Source of the DNA: Bacteroidaceae bacterium
Lineage (GTDB): Bacteria > Bacteroidota > Bacteroidia > Bacteroidales > Bacteroidaceae
Assembly: GCA_017540585.1 (NCBI GenBank)
Contig: JAFYAT010000079.1
Span: 1-36,990, forward strand
DNA length: 36,990 nt
Direction of reading: 5' to 3'
Part shown: one piece after another, positions 25,908 through 35,100 of the stretch
How positions within the stretch are numbered: position 1 is the stretch's first letter
How the letters are laid out: each line of letters opens with the position of its first letter
Notes under the pieces: generated by a model
What the model saw: only the letters and a program-made list of their open reading frames with translations
Told to the model about the DNA's origin: nothing
Database searches by the model: none
Translations under genes and position numbers: made by a program

Positions 25908-26078
25908 ATGAATCCAATGAATTATTCGTCACCTCGTACGGAAGTGCGCAAGACAGGAATACGCATGAGTATTCTTGCAAGTAGCTCAACAGTTGTAAAA
26001 GGACATGATTTACAAATTGTTGATGCACGTGAGAGAAAAGTATCAACAACAACTTTTGAAAACACATCATTCGATTAA
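25908..26078 (+). CDS. Small protein of unknown function upstream of fimbrillin gene
   Basis: 56 codons: MNPMNYSSPRTEVRKTGIRM, then SILASSSTVVKGHDLQIVDA and on. It has no signal peptide or membrane segment. It follows the strong promoter by 25 nt and ends 3 nt before the fimbrillin/FISUMP start, so the two are co-transcribed and possibly coupled in translation. Its layout (YxSPxxEV near the start, then ILASSS) resembles short uncharacterised proteins often found in Prevotella next to surface lipoprotein genes. No function can be given. Confidence 0.7.
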   Translation: MNPMNYSSPRTEVRKTGIRMSILASSSTVVKGHDLQIVDARERKVSTTTFENTSFD

Positions 26079-26081
26079 AGT

Positions 26082-27530
26082 ATGAAATCAAACTATTTAA
26101 CATTCATGTCGGTATGCCTGCTTACATCATGCTCTTTCGAGTTGGCAGACGAGACAAACAATAATATAACGAGTGATATAGATAAGGTTACTCTCTATAG
26201 TAAGCCATTTGTGTATGAAGACGACACTCGTACAAATCTTACTCCTACAGACAAGTCCATCGTTTTTTCGTGGTCATCAACTGACGCAATAGGTGTGTTC
26301 CCTATAAAGCCTACAACTAATAGTCAGGCAAAACAGGAACTCCAACTGCCAGCAGATTGTGAGAACGATGCACATTACGCAAGTTTTGACGGCGCAGGCT
26401 GGGGATTAAGGGACGGCAATACTTATGCTGCCTATACTCCTTACAATGGTAAACTTACTTCTGAAACTCCATATACAGACGTACCAATTGACATGACTGG
26501 ACAGGACGGAACGCTTGCAACCATTGGCGAGAAGTACGACTATATGTATGCTCCATCAAAGTTGAATGAAGAGTCATGCTCCACAAATTCATCACACGTG
26601 GTCGTATTTGATTTCGAGCACGCTGTAGCCATCGTGGAGCTAAAACTCACTATGCCTGTGGCAACAACGTGGAAAGGTATCACGATTGCAAATGCAGATG
26701 GTAAGAAGGTATGGACAACAAATGCTACTATGAATGTGGCTGATGGTACAATAAAATCAACTGAAACATCTGCAAGCATTAGTGCCACGTTCAAAAATGT
26801 TACAACAACAAGCGGCAATAAACAACTTACACTATATATTGCTGTGCTTCCTACTATTACAGAGTCTCTTACGCTTACAGCAACGACTATAGATGGTGCA
26901 GAATATACTGCAAAACTTGCAAGTAAGAACATTGTGCATGGTAAGGCTTACCGATGGACTGCATCTTTGGCAGCAGTCCAAACTCCAGGAAATGGTCGTG
27001 AATGGATTGACCTTGGGTTACCTTCTGGTTTGAAGTGGGCAACAATGAATGTTGGTGCCACAAATCCAGGAGACTATGGTGAACATTATGGTAGTGTGTC
27101 TAAAGAATATGATGCTGCTACAAAGTACTGGGGCGGAGCATGGCGTACGCCTACCCGCTCGGAGATGGAAGAACTCGTGAACTGCTGCTATTGGGTATGG
27201 ACGAGTAACTATAATGGTACAAGTAAAGCTGGTTACATTGTATATAAGGTAAAATTATCGTCGGACAAGGGACAAATAGTAACGTCGGATAAGACTCCGT
27301 CAAGCAGTTATTCTTTGTCTGACTCTCACATTTTTCTTCCTGCAGCAGGAAGATGTTGGAACACTGAAGATGTGGATTTTGCGGGTACTGACGGCTACTA
27401 TTGGTCATCTACGCCTACTGAAATCGATAGCTGGTATTTCTGGTCGCTAAAATTCAGTCCAGATGGAGTCGGATTCAACAAGCTGAGTGCTCATCACTTT
27501 TTTTTAAGTGTTCTGGCAGTTTGTATGTAA
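26082..27530 (+). CDS. Fimbrillin-like lipoprotein with C-terminal FISUMP domain
   Basis: This 482-residue protein has a short lipoprotein signal (LLTSC, Cys17). Residues 30-295 look like a fimbrillin-A/Mfa-type fold (DTRTNLTPTDKSIVFSWSSTDAIGVFP, YAAYTPY, FEHAVAIVELKL). The C-terminal third is the FISUMP/'Fibrobacter succinogenes major paralogous' domain: EWIDLGLPSGLKWATMNVGA, WGGAWRTPTRSEMEEL, HIFLPAAGRCW, YWSSTP. The usual ending SVRPVC appears here as SVLAVCM, so the last strand has diverged. Likely a surface adhesin or pilus-related subunit; no chaperone or anchor genes are adjacent. Co-transcribed with the 56-residue ORF. Confidence 0.85.
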   Translation: MKSNYLTFMSVCLLTSCSFELADETNNNITSDIDKVTLYSKPFVYEDDTRTNLTPTDKSIVFSWSSTDAIGVFPIKPTTNSQAKQELQLPADCENDAHYASFDGAGWGLRDGNTYAAYTPYNGKLTSETPYTDVPIDMTGQDGTLATIGEKYDYMYAPSKLNEESCSTNSSHVVVFDFEHAVAIVELKLTMPVATTWKGITIANADGKKVWTTNATMNVADGTIKSTETSASISATFKNVTTTSGNKQLTLYIAVLPTITESLTLTATTIDGAEYTAKLASKNIVHGKAYRWTASLAAVQTPGNGREWIDLGLPSGLKWATMNVGATNPGDYGEHYGSVSKEYDAATKYWGGAWRTPTRSEMEELVNCCYWVWTSNYNGTSKAGYIVYKVKLSSDKGQIVTSDKTPSSSYSLSDSHIFLPAAGRCWNTEDVDFAGTDGYYWSSTPTEIDSWYFWSLKFSPDGVGFNKLSAHHFFLSVLAVCM

Positions 27531-27591
27531 AAACGACACAAGTTTGATTGATATTTAGCTGTCGTCTTTAGGGCTTGATAAATAGTCGTTC

Positions 27592-27627
27592 GGAGCAAAC
27601 TGTTCCGAATGACTATAATCGTAAAAT
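27592..27627 (+). terminator. Hairpin after the fimbrillin gene
   Basis: ATAGTCGTTCGGA pairs with TCCGAATGACTAT (one G-U pair). The following T tract is weak, so termination is probable rather than certain. Confidence 0.6.
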
Positions 27628-27674
27628 AGGTATCGTACACTTTTGTGTCAAAATGAAAGTATGATACTTACATA

Positions 27675-27738
27675 ATGTAAAGTGCCACTTTACGCATCGT
27701 AAACATTATGTTTACACAGCGTAAAGTGGCAGCTTTTA
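27675..27738 (+). repeat. Nested inverted repeat, possible second terminator or structured RNA
   Basis: TGCCACTTTACGC (27683-27695) pairs perfectly with GCGTAAAGTGGCA (27719-27731). Inside it GTAAAC pairs with GTTTAC. On the 5' side GTAAAGTG can pair instead with CACTTTAC, so two mutually exclusive folds are possible. It ends in GCTTTTAAG. Confidence 0.65.
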
Positions 27739-27916
27739 AGTTATGAGTTGTAAATTATGAGTTATGAATCATCCTTCTGAGTTGAAAAATGAAAACAGGA
27801 TGGTTTTAATCTAAATGCTTATCACGAACAGACGTAATTTTTTGCTTTCGTCTGTTAAATCTTAAATCTTAAATCTTAATTCTTAATTTTCCGCTCTTAT
27901 TCTTAATTTATTTCCG

Positions 27917-27924
27917 TATCTTTG
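27917..27924 (+). promoter_or_regulatory. -7 element of the AAA-ATPase gene
   Basis: TATCTTTG, 27 nt upstream of the start. No TTTG at the -33 position. It follows an A/T repeat tract of CTTAAAT/CTTAATT units (27857-27890). Confidence 0.55.
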
Positions 27925-27950
27925 CATCATAATCAAACTTTTGGTGGATT

Positions 27951-29507
27951 ATGGAACAACTGAAGACCTTGCCAATTGGCATACAGAGTTTTGAGAGCCT
28001 TCGTAAGGAAGAATTTCTTTATGTAGATAAGACAGAACTTATCTACAAGATGATTAAGGGAGGACATTACTATTTTCTCTCACGACCTCGTCGTTTCGGT
28101 AAGTCGTTGTTGATGTCCACCATCCATGCTGTCTTTGACGGCAAGCGTGAGTTGTTCGAAGGTCTTGCCATAGCTGATAAGTCTGATATGGATTGGGCAA
28201 AGCATCCTGTCTTGCACCTTGACTTGAATACAGAGAAGTATGACAGTAAGGAAAAGCTTGAAAACAAGATTGATGTGTTCCTTTCAGAAAATGAGGACTT
28301 ATATGGTAAAAACGCCAACGAAAAAACTCTTGGTACACGTTTCGAAGGAGTCATTCAGCGTGCATATGACAAGACAGGTAAGGGAGTCGTCATCCTTGTG
28401 GATGAATATGACAAGCCAATGCTTCAAGCCATAGGCAACGAAGAGCTGCAGAATGAGTTCCGTGGTACGTTGAAGGGCTTCTATGGCGCGTTGAAGAGTA
28501 AGGATGCCTGCATCAAGTTTGCCTTGCTTACTGGTGTTACCAAGTTCGGCAAGGTAAGCGTGTTTAGCGACCTCAATAACCTCGAAGATATCTCAATGGA
28601 TTATGAGTACCATAATATCTGTGGATTGACAGAAGAAGAGGTGACTGTTACACTCAAGGATTATGTCAAGGTTCTTGCAGACGCAAACGGCATGACAATG
28701 GAAGAGTGTACACAGAAACTTCGCACGATGTATGACGGCTATCATTTCCACCCAAGAGGATGTGGAATGTACAATCCGTTCAGTGTACTCAACACATTCA
28801 AGAAGAAAGAGTTTGGCAGCTACTGGTTTGAGACGGGTACACCTACATATCTCGTTGAGCTTCTTCAGCGTGACGAGTATAACCTCAACGACATGGAGCA
28901 TGCTAAAGCTGATGCCGACACACTCAATAGTATTGATTCAACATCCAAAGACCCAATACCAGTCATTTACCAGAGTGGCTACCTTACCATCAAAGATTAT
29001 GACCCTGAGTTTGGCGAATACACTCTTGGGTTCCCAAACAAGGAAGTGGAGATGGGCTTCACAAAGTTTCTCCTTCCTTGGTACATCTCAAAGGACAAGA
29101 GCAGGACGGCGTTTGACATAAAGAACTTTGTGCTTGACATCCGTTCGGGAAATACAGAGCAATTTGTCAAGCGTCTCAAGGCACTCTTTGCAGATACGCC
29201 ATATATGTTGATAAGGGATTTGGAGAATCATTATCAGAATATCATCTGGGCGGTATGCAAACTTGCAGGTTTCTATGTTCAGGCAGAATACATGACAAGT
29301 GACGGACGCATAGACCTTGTGCTCCAAACTCCTAAGTTCTGCTACGTCATGGAGTTCAAGCTTGACGGCACAGCCGAGGAAGCACTTGCACAGATAGAGG
29401 ACAAGCATTACGCCCTCCCATTTGAACTTAACGGGCAACAAGTAATCCACATAGGCATGAACTTCAGCAAGGAAACGAAGAATATAGAAAAGGCGATCAT
29501 TGGCTAA
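27951..29507 (+). CDS. AAA-ATPase with C-terminal PD-(D/E)XK nuclease-like domain
   Basis: This 518-residue protein matches the AAA-ATPase_like/DUF1703 architecture that is very abundant in Prevotella and other anaerobes. The N-terminus LPIGIQSFESLRKEEFLYVDKTELI is family-typical. Walker A is SRPRRFGKSLL (about 44-54) and Walker B is GVVILVDEYDKPM (about 145-157). The C-terminal part has GRIDLVLQTPKFCYVMEFKLDG, i.e. the D...ExK core of a PD-(D/E)XK fold. The biological role of the family is unknown; nucleic-acid cleavage or mobile-element/defence roles have been suggested. It is a single gene with its own promoter element and has no defence neighbours here. Confidence 0.92.
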   Translation: MEQLKTLPIGIQSFESLRKEEFLYVDKTELIYKMIKGGHYYFLSRPRRFGKSLLMSTIHAVFDGKRELFEGLAIADKSDMDWAKHPVLHLDLNTEKYDSKEKLENKIDVFLSENEDLYGKNANEKTLGTRFEGVIQRAYDKTGKGVVILVDEYDKPMLQAIGNEELQNEFRGTLKGFYGALKSKDACIKFALLTGVTKFGKVSVFSDLNNLEDISMDYEYHNICGLTEEEVTVTLKDYVKVLADANGMTMEECTQKLRTMYDGYHFHPRGCGMYNPFSVLNTFKKKEFGSYWFETGTPTYLVELLQRDEYNLNDMEHAKADADTLNSIDSTSKDPIPVIYQSGYLTIKDYDPEFGEYTLGFPNKEVEMGFTKFLLPWYISKDKSRTAFDIKNFVLDIRSGNTEQFVKRLKALFADTPYMLIRDLENHYQNIIWAVCKLAGFYVQAEYMTSDGRIDLVLQTPKFCYVMEFKLDGTAEEALAQIEDKHYALPFELNGQQVIHIGMNFSKETKNIEKAIIG

Positions 29508-29659
29508 CGGCCCAAAGACCCACCCTAACCCTCCCTACATGGAGGGGACTTGGTTACTCTGTTCGCAGTTTTTAACTTTTAATTTTTAACTTTTAACTCC
29601 GAAGGTCGTGGCAGATGTAATTATTGTTCGTTTTAGTTCTGCCACTAAGAAAAAAGACG

Positions 29660-29667
29660 TAACTTTG
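29660..29667 (+). promoter_or_regulatory. -7 element of nadA
   Basis: TAACTTTG, 27 nt upstream of the chosen nadA start. Because it lies inside the longer open frame that begins at 29608, that longer start is unlikely. Upstream, 29513-29599 holds CCCTCCCTACATGGAGGG and TTAACTTTTAA repeats. Confidence 0.6.
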
Positions 29668-29694
29668 CAGCAGAAAAAGATAAACATACAAGAT

Positions 29695-30717
29695 ATGCAG
29701 GTAAAGGATTCATGGAAAGAGAAGGGATATGTGGATGAACCTGTTCCTTCTGACATAGATATAAAGGCGGAGATTCGCCGTATGTGTAAAGAGAAGAATG
29801 CAGTCATTCTTGCACATTACTATACTGATGGTGCTGTGCAGGACATTGCAGACTTCGTAGGCGACTCGCTTGCACTTGCCCAGTGGAGCGCAAAGACGGA
29901 TGCAGACATCATCGTGATGTGTGGTGTTCACTTCATGGGAGAGACAAATAAGATTCTCTGCCCTGACAAGAAGGTACTTGTACTCGACCTCAATGCTGGT
30001 TGTTCACTTGCCGACAGTTGCAAGGCTGATGACCTTGCCAAGTTCGTAGCAGAGCATCCTGGATATAAGGTTGTGTCATACGTGAACACTACCGCTGCCG
30101 TAAAGGCTCTCACCGATGTTGTTGTTACGTCAAGCAACGCAAAACTTGTGATTGACAGTTTCCCACAGCATGAAAAGCTTATCTTCGGTCCAGACAAGAA
30201 CCTTGGTGCATACATCAATTCGGTCACAGGTCGCAATATGCTCCTATGGAATGGCGGCTGCCATGTTCATGGACAGTTCTCACTTGAGGCAATCTTGAAG
30301 TTGAAGGCTGAGCATCCTGATGCCAAGATTCTCGTACACCCAGAGTGCCCTGCACCAATACAGAAGGTGGCAGACGTGATTGGCTCAACGGCAGGTCTCC
30401 TCAACTATGCCATTAAGGATGATGCCAAGGAGTTCATCGTGGCTACTGAGAGCGGAATACTCCATGAGATGACTAAGGCTTGTCCTGACAAGACATTCAT
30501 ACCTGCCCCTCCAGAGGCATCAGAGACAATAGGATGCAGCTGTAATGAATGTGCATACATGAAGCTCAATACTCTCAACAAGTTGTATAACACTCTTAAA
30601 TACGAGTGGCCTACTATCGAGGTAGAGCCATCCATTGCCGAGAAGGCAATCCGCCCAATTGACAAGATGCTTGAAATTTCAAAGAATCTCAAGAGTGCAA
30701 TGGCAGCGAAGAATTAA
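29695..30717 (+). CDS. nadA: Quinolinate synthase
   Basis: Condenses iminoaspartate with dihydroxyacetone phosphate to quinolinate, using a [4Fe-4S] cluster. The start at 29695 (MQVKDSWKEKG) is chosen because a -7 element lies just upstream; the resulting 340 residues is a normal length. Motifs: LAHYYTDGAVQDIADFVGDSLALA, CGVHFMGETNKIL (first cluster Cys), LDLNAGCSLADSC, NGGCHVHGQF (cluster Cys), HPECPAP, and GCSCNECAYMKLNTL with the last ligand. It works with nadC (19444-20319), while nadB is not in the window. A hairpin repeat (30725-30759) follows the stop. Confidence 0.95.
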   Translation: MQVKDSWKEKGYVDEPVPSDIDIKAEIRRMCKEKNAVILAHYYTDGAVQDIADFVGDSLALAQWSAKTDADIIVMCGVHFMGETNKILCPDKKVLVLDLNAGCSLADSCKADDLAKFVAEHPGYKVVSYVNTTAAVKALTDVVVTSSNAKLVIDSFPQHEKLIFGPDKNLGAYINSVTGRNMLLWNGGCHVHGQFSLEAILKLKAEHPDAKILVHPECPAPIQKVADVIGSTAGLLNYAIKDDAKEFIVATESGILHEMTKACPDKTFIPAPPEASETIGCSCNECAYMKLNTLNKLYNTLKYEWPTIEVEPSIAEKAIRPIDKMLEISKNLKSAMAAKN

Positions 30718-30724
30718 GAGTTAA

Positions 30725-30759
30725 GAACTTAGCGAAGCGGTCTCACTGACCGCAGGGAA
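30725..30759 (+). repeat. 3'-end hairpin repeat, copy 2
   Basis: AACTTAGCGAAGCGGTCTCA continues with CTGACCGCAGGGAAG, forming a CGGTC/GACCG hairpin. It is a copy of 681-715 and starts within 10 nt of the nadA stop, in the same sense. Confidence 0.6.
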
Positions 30760-30817
30760 GTAATTAAGATTTTAATAAAAATATTACTTGCGGATGGTTT
30801 GTGCGTGAGTAAGGATG

Positions 30818-30902
30818 AAACACAGAGTGCACAGAGCACACAGAGTTTTTTCTTTATGAAATACGTTTTCCTCTGAGTTCTCCGTGTTCTCTGTGTTTTT
30901 TT
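30818..30902 (+). terminator. Long CACAGAG-repeat hairpin before mnmA
   Basis: The left arm (30818-30845) is AAACACAGAGTGCACAGAGC then ACACAGAG. The right arm (about 30874-30902) is the near-complement, CTCTGAGTTCTCCGTGTTCT then CTGTGTTTTTTT. The arms consist of 9-bp units (CACAGAGnn). The T run makes it a terminator, but it ends only 20 nt before the mnmA start, so it could also act on mnmA expression. No other mnmA promoter was found. Confidence 0.6.
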
Positions 30903-30921
30903 AGACTCCCATCGGAAAGAT

Positions 30922-31986
30922 ATGAACGTAGCAATGCTTGTGAGTGGTGGCGTTGATTCTGCCGTTTCGGTTCACATGTTGAAGGAACAAGGAATTGACC
31001 CTCACCTTTTTTATATAAAGATAGGTCCAGACAAGGATACGGAATGGAACTGCACCTCCGAGGAGGATGTGGAGATATGCCAGTGGCTTGCTCGCAAGTA
31101 CGGGCTGAAGCTTGATGTCATCGACCTTCACAAGGAATACTGGGAGAAAGTTGTGGGCTATACCATGGACAAGGCTCGTCAGGGACTTACCCCTAATCCT
31201 GATGTGATGTGTAACAAACTCATTAAGTTCGGGTGCTTTGAGGATGTTGCAGGTAAGGACTTTGACAAGACAGCCACAGGTCACTATGCAACTACGTCCA
31301 TACTTAATAATAAGGTATGGCTCAGTACAAGTCCTGACCCAGTAAAGGATCAGACGGACTTCCTCTGTCAGATAGACTCCCTGCAAGTAAGTAAACTCAT
31401 GTTTCCTATAGGTCATCTATGGAAGCACGAGGTACGAGAGATAGCAGAGAAGGCAAAGTTGCTTAATGCAGAACGCAAGGACAGTCAGGGAATATGTTTC
31501 CTCGGAAACATAGATTTCCGCGATTATATCAAGGCACATCTCGGTGAGAATCCTGGCGATGTACGTGAACTTGAGACAGGCAAGAAGATTGGTGAGCACA
31601 AGGGACTTTGGTTCTATACCATTGGTCAGCGTAAGGGCTTAGGCTTCGGTGGCGGACCTTGGTTTGTAGTAAAGAAGAACCTGAAGCGTAACATTCTCTT
31701 TGTGAGTCATGGTTATGAGCCAGAGAAGGTGTTCAAGGACCACATGACGATGAATGACTTCCATTTCATCACCGAAGACCCTTGGACAGATGATACTGCT
31801 CCTCACCGCATCACATTCAAGATACGCCACACACCAGAGTATCTTCCAGGCACGATACTGAAGAAGGAAGACGGCTCTTGGTTCGTACAGGCAGACGATA
31901 AGATTCATGGCGTAGCTCCCGGTCAGTTCTGTGTGGTGTATGACGAGAACCACCACCTCTGTTTCGGAAGCGGAGAGATAAACTAA
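30922..31986 (+). CDS. mnmA: tRNA-uridine 2-sulfurtransferase MnmA
   Basis: Adds sulfur to U34 of tRNA-Lys, -Glu and -Gln, in the cytoplasm. This 354-residue protein starts with the PP-loop SGGVDSAVS (residues 8-16) that binds ATP. The catalytic Cys lies in [13 protein letters not shown] and the second in [17 protein letters not shown] and [11 protein letters not shown] are family-typical, and a C-terminal beta-barrel ends in [10 protein letters not shown]. Length and motifs are complete. Bacteroidetes often carry two MnmA paralogues; this one begins [10 protein letters not shown] without the usual MSGG. A GC-rich hairpin (31994-32016) follows the stop. Confidence 0.95.
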   Translation: MNVAMLVSGGVDSAVSVHMLKEQGIDPHLFYIKIGPDKDTEWNCTSEEDVEICQWLARKYGLKLDVIDLHKEYWEKVVGYTMDKARQGLTPNPDVMCNKLIKFGCFEDVAGKDFDKTATGHYATTSILNNKVWLSTSPDPVKDQTDFLCQIDSLQVSKLMFPIGHLWKHEVREIAEKAKLLNAERKDSQGICFLGNIDFRDYIKAHLGENPGDVRELETGKKIGEHKGLWFYTIGQRKGLGFGGGPWFVVKKNLKRNILFVSHGYEPEKVFKDHMTMNDFHFITEDPWTDDTAPHRITFKIRHTPEYLPGTILKKEDGSWFVQADDKIHGVAPGQFCVVYDENHHLCFGSGEIN

Positions 31987-31993
31987 ACACAGC

Positions 31994-32016
31994 CCCGCCC
32001 TCCCCAAGGGGCGGGA
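31994..32016 (+). repeat. GC-rich hairpin after mnmA
   Basis: CCCGCCCT pairs with GGGGCGGG across CCCCAA, 7 nt after the mnmA stop. It may act as a terminator-like structure but lacks a T tract. It resembles the other GC-rich 3'-end hairpins in the window. Confidence 0.5.
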
Positions 32017-32166
32017 GCATTGTCACAGTGGAGGATTGAATCACATCATGTACTCCATCATTGGCAATACAAAACCATGAATGACCCACCGACAATTGTC
32101 AACAATATTGCAACACGACATTCATTTAATAGAAAACAATACCAAAATAATATACATATAACCAGA

Positions 32167-35100
32167 ATGAAAAAGAAAATTCTTCTAACACTGCTTATGC
32201 TCGTAGGAATTGTGTATGCAAAGGCACAGAGCATAGAGAATGACAAAGTTGTAAATGCCATGAAAGAAGAGATGGATTACAACCTCAAAGAACTTGCCAA
32301 ACAGCAAATACCAGCTTATTTTCTCAGTCTCCGACTTGTCTGCAACAAAAACATTGGAGTAGAAAGCAACATGGGCAAGTCCGTATCTTTCGAGTCGAGT
32401 AACAGCGGTATCACACCACAAGTAAGGGTGGGCAGTATGGACGTGGACAACTTCAAGTACAAGAATCAAGGAACACAGAGCCAACGACGTGACGAAGGTG
32501 CACATTCCGTACCTGTTACCCAAGGTAACCTCATGCCTTACCGACTTGCCATCTGGAGAGAAACAATATCAAGATATCGTATCGCTGTGCGCAACTACCA
32601 TGAAGCGCTCTCTAAGATGCAGACAAACGTGGATAATGAGGACAAGGCGCCATGCTTTAGCAAGGCACCCGTGGAACAATATTATGAAAAGCCTCTTACT
32701 CCTGCCGAAACATCACTCGACACAGCAGCATGGCGAGTACGCCTCGATAAGGTAACAAGCGTTTTTGCAGAATATCCAGAACTGGAAAACGGAAGTGCCG
32801 TCATCAACTCAGGATACGAGCGTAAGTATATTGTCAACTCCGAGGGTTCTGTGGTAGTACAGAACCGACGCGTGATACAATTATCTATTATGGCGAGTGC
32901 CATTGCCGATGACGGTTATGAGTGTCCTATGCAAAAGTCTTACTTCGCCTTTGATGAGTCACAGTTTCCATCAACAGATTCACTCGTGGCTGCTGCCAGA
33001 GACATCGTGGAACGCATTTTAAAGTTGCGTGCTGCGCCTGTTGCTGATCCTTATACAGGTCCGGCAATCCTTTCGGGCGATGCAAGCGGTGTGTTATTCC
33101 ATGAGATATTCGGCCATCGACTTGAGAGTCACCGTATGAAGACTGGTGGACAGACATTCAAGAAGATGGTAGGACAATCTGTACTTCCTGCTGACTTCAA
33201 CGTATATAGTGACCCTACACTTAAATACTACGGCAACGATGGGTTAAATGGATATTATCTATACGATGACGAAGGAACAAAGGCACGTCGTGTGACGAAT
33301 GTAAAGAATGGTAAACTCACAGAGTTCCTCATGGGACGTCTTCCTATCGAAGGATTCCCATCAAGCAACGGTCATGCTCGTGCTTCTGGTGGTACTGACC
33401 CAGTATCACGTCAGTCCAACCTTATCATAGAGACTTCAAAGCCTTATACCGATGCCCAGTTGCGACAGATGCTCAAGGACGAAGCAAAGAAACAAGGCAA
33501 GGAATACGGCTACTATTTCCGTTCTGCTACAAGCGGACTCACATTCACGGGCGAAGGCAACACAATCAACTCCTTCAATGTTGATCCAGTGGAAGTCTAT
33601 CGTATATATGTAGATGGCAGACCTGATGAACTTGTACGTGGAGTAACACTTATCGGTACACCACTATCTGTGTTCTCCAATGTGACAGCAGGAGGCGAAA
33701 CACCAAAGGTGTTCTTCGGAAGCTGTGGCGCAGAATCAGGATGGATTCCTGTTACCGCCATTGCACCTTCTGTTTTCGTATCAAAGATTGAGACTCAACG
33801 CAATTCAATCACACGCCCTCTTCCACGTGTACTTCCAAAGCCAGAACTGCGTAACACAAACCATACCAATGGTAAGGATGACTGTATAATGACAGCCATG
33901 AAGGACGAGATGGCACGAACAATAGAAGGTCTCAAGACTGAGTCACAAGACAAACCATGCTTTGTAGATTACTACATGGAGAAGTACCGCTATTTCTATG
34001 TGCAGGCAACACTTGGAGAAATTGAGAGAACAACTCATACTCCATTTATAATTCAGGGAAAGGCAAATGTACTGCTTGGAGACAAGAACAGGACAAGTGC
34101 AATAAACGATAACATGCAGAGCTTCTTGATTACAACAGGTGACGACTACAATGCTATCCGCAAGGAACTGTGGAAAACAACAGACTCACGTTTCAAGAGC
34201 GCCATCAATGAGATGACAAACAAACTAAATAGACTCAAGCAGTCTCCTCTGCCTGAAGAGGATGTAGATGTTCCTGACATGATAGAGTTGCCTGCCATCG
34301 AACATATTGCCAACACAGGACATACACATGCCATTGATACTACATGGTGCAAGACTGCCACAAAGGAATTGTCGGCAGTACTCTGCGACTATCCAGAGTT
34401 ATACAACACATCATGTAACGCTACATGGCGAATAGCAGACTCATATCATGTAACTTCCGAAGGTCAGGTTGTCCGTCTGCCTAATGAATGGGGAGAACTA
34501 AATGTCATTGCAAACATAAAGGCTGTAGATGGCACAACAAAGAATGGGATATGGACTTATGCCGTAAGGTCAAAAGATGCTTATCCTTCACTTGATGAAC
34601 TCAAAGCAGAGGTACGTGCCTTTGCAGATAACCTAAGGGCACAAGGAAGCGCAGAAGCTGTCAAGGAATACTATGTAGGACCACTCATGATTGAGGAAGA
34701 GGCTGTATCAGAAACATTCATGCGTAGTGTGATTACACCGTTTGCATCAGCTTCACGTTCTACAACAGCAGGAAGTGGGACAAACAGTATGCTTGTAGGT
34801 AAGCGTCTAATAGATACAAAGTTGAATATTTATCAACTATCAGACATTCCGTCTTATCATGGCACAAATCTTGTGGGCAACTACACCATCGATATAAATG
34901 GAGTGAAACCAGCAAGTCGTATGCCACTCGTAGAGAATGGTCTGCTCAAGAATCTTATGTGCGGTCGCAAACCAGCAGTAGGAGCACTTACAACGACAGG
35001 CAACAATGCACTCGGAATGTATCTTAACGACTTTGTCTATCCGGGAATATTCAGCGTAACAAGCGAAAAGACCGTTCCTATGTCTAAGATGAAGTCACGC

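Noticed and set aside
27480-27530. Frameshift at the T8 run near the end of the fimbrillin/FISUMP gene
   Set aside because: The present frame ends SVLAVCM, which still aligns with the usual SVRPVC ending; other frames give no better end.
27951-29507. AAA/PD-(D/E)XK gene as part of a new defence island
   Set aside because: It stands alone among housekeeping and envelope genes, and this family is common in Prevotella without defence neighbours.
29608-29694. 29-codon N-terminal extension of nadA
   Set aside because: A -7 promoter element lies inside it, and the family normally starts near the chosen Met.
32020-32166. 49-codon extension of the TldD-like gene
   Set aside because: The internal start at 32167 gives a clean signal peptide; the extension shows no conserved feature.
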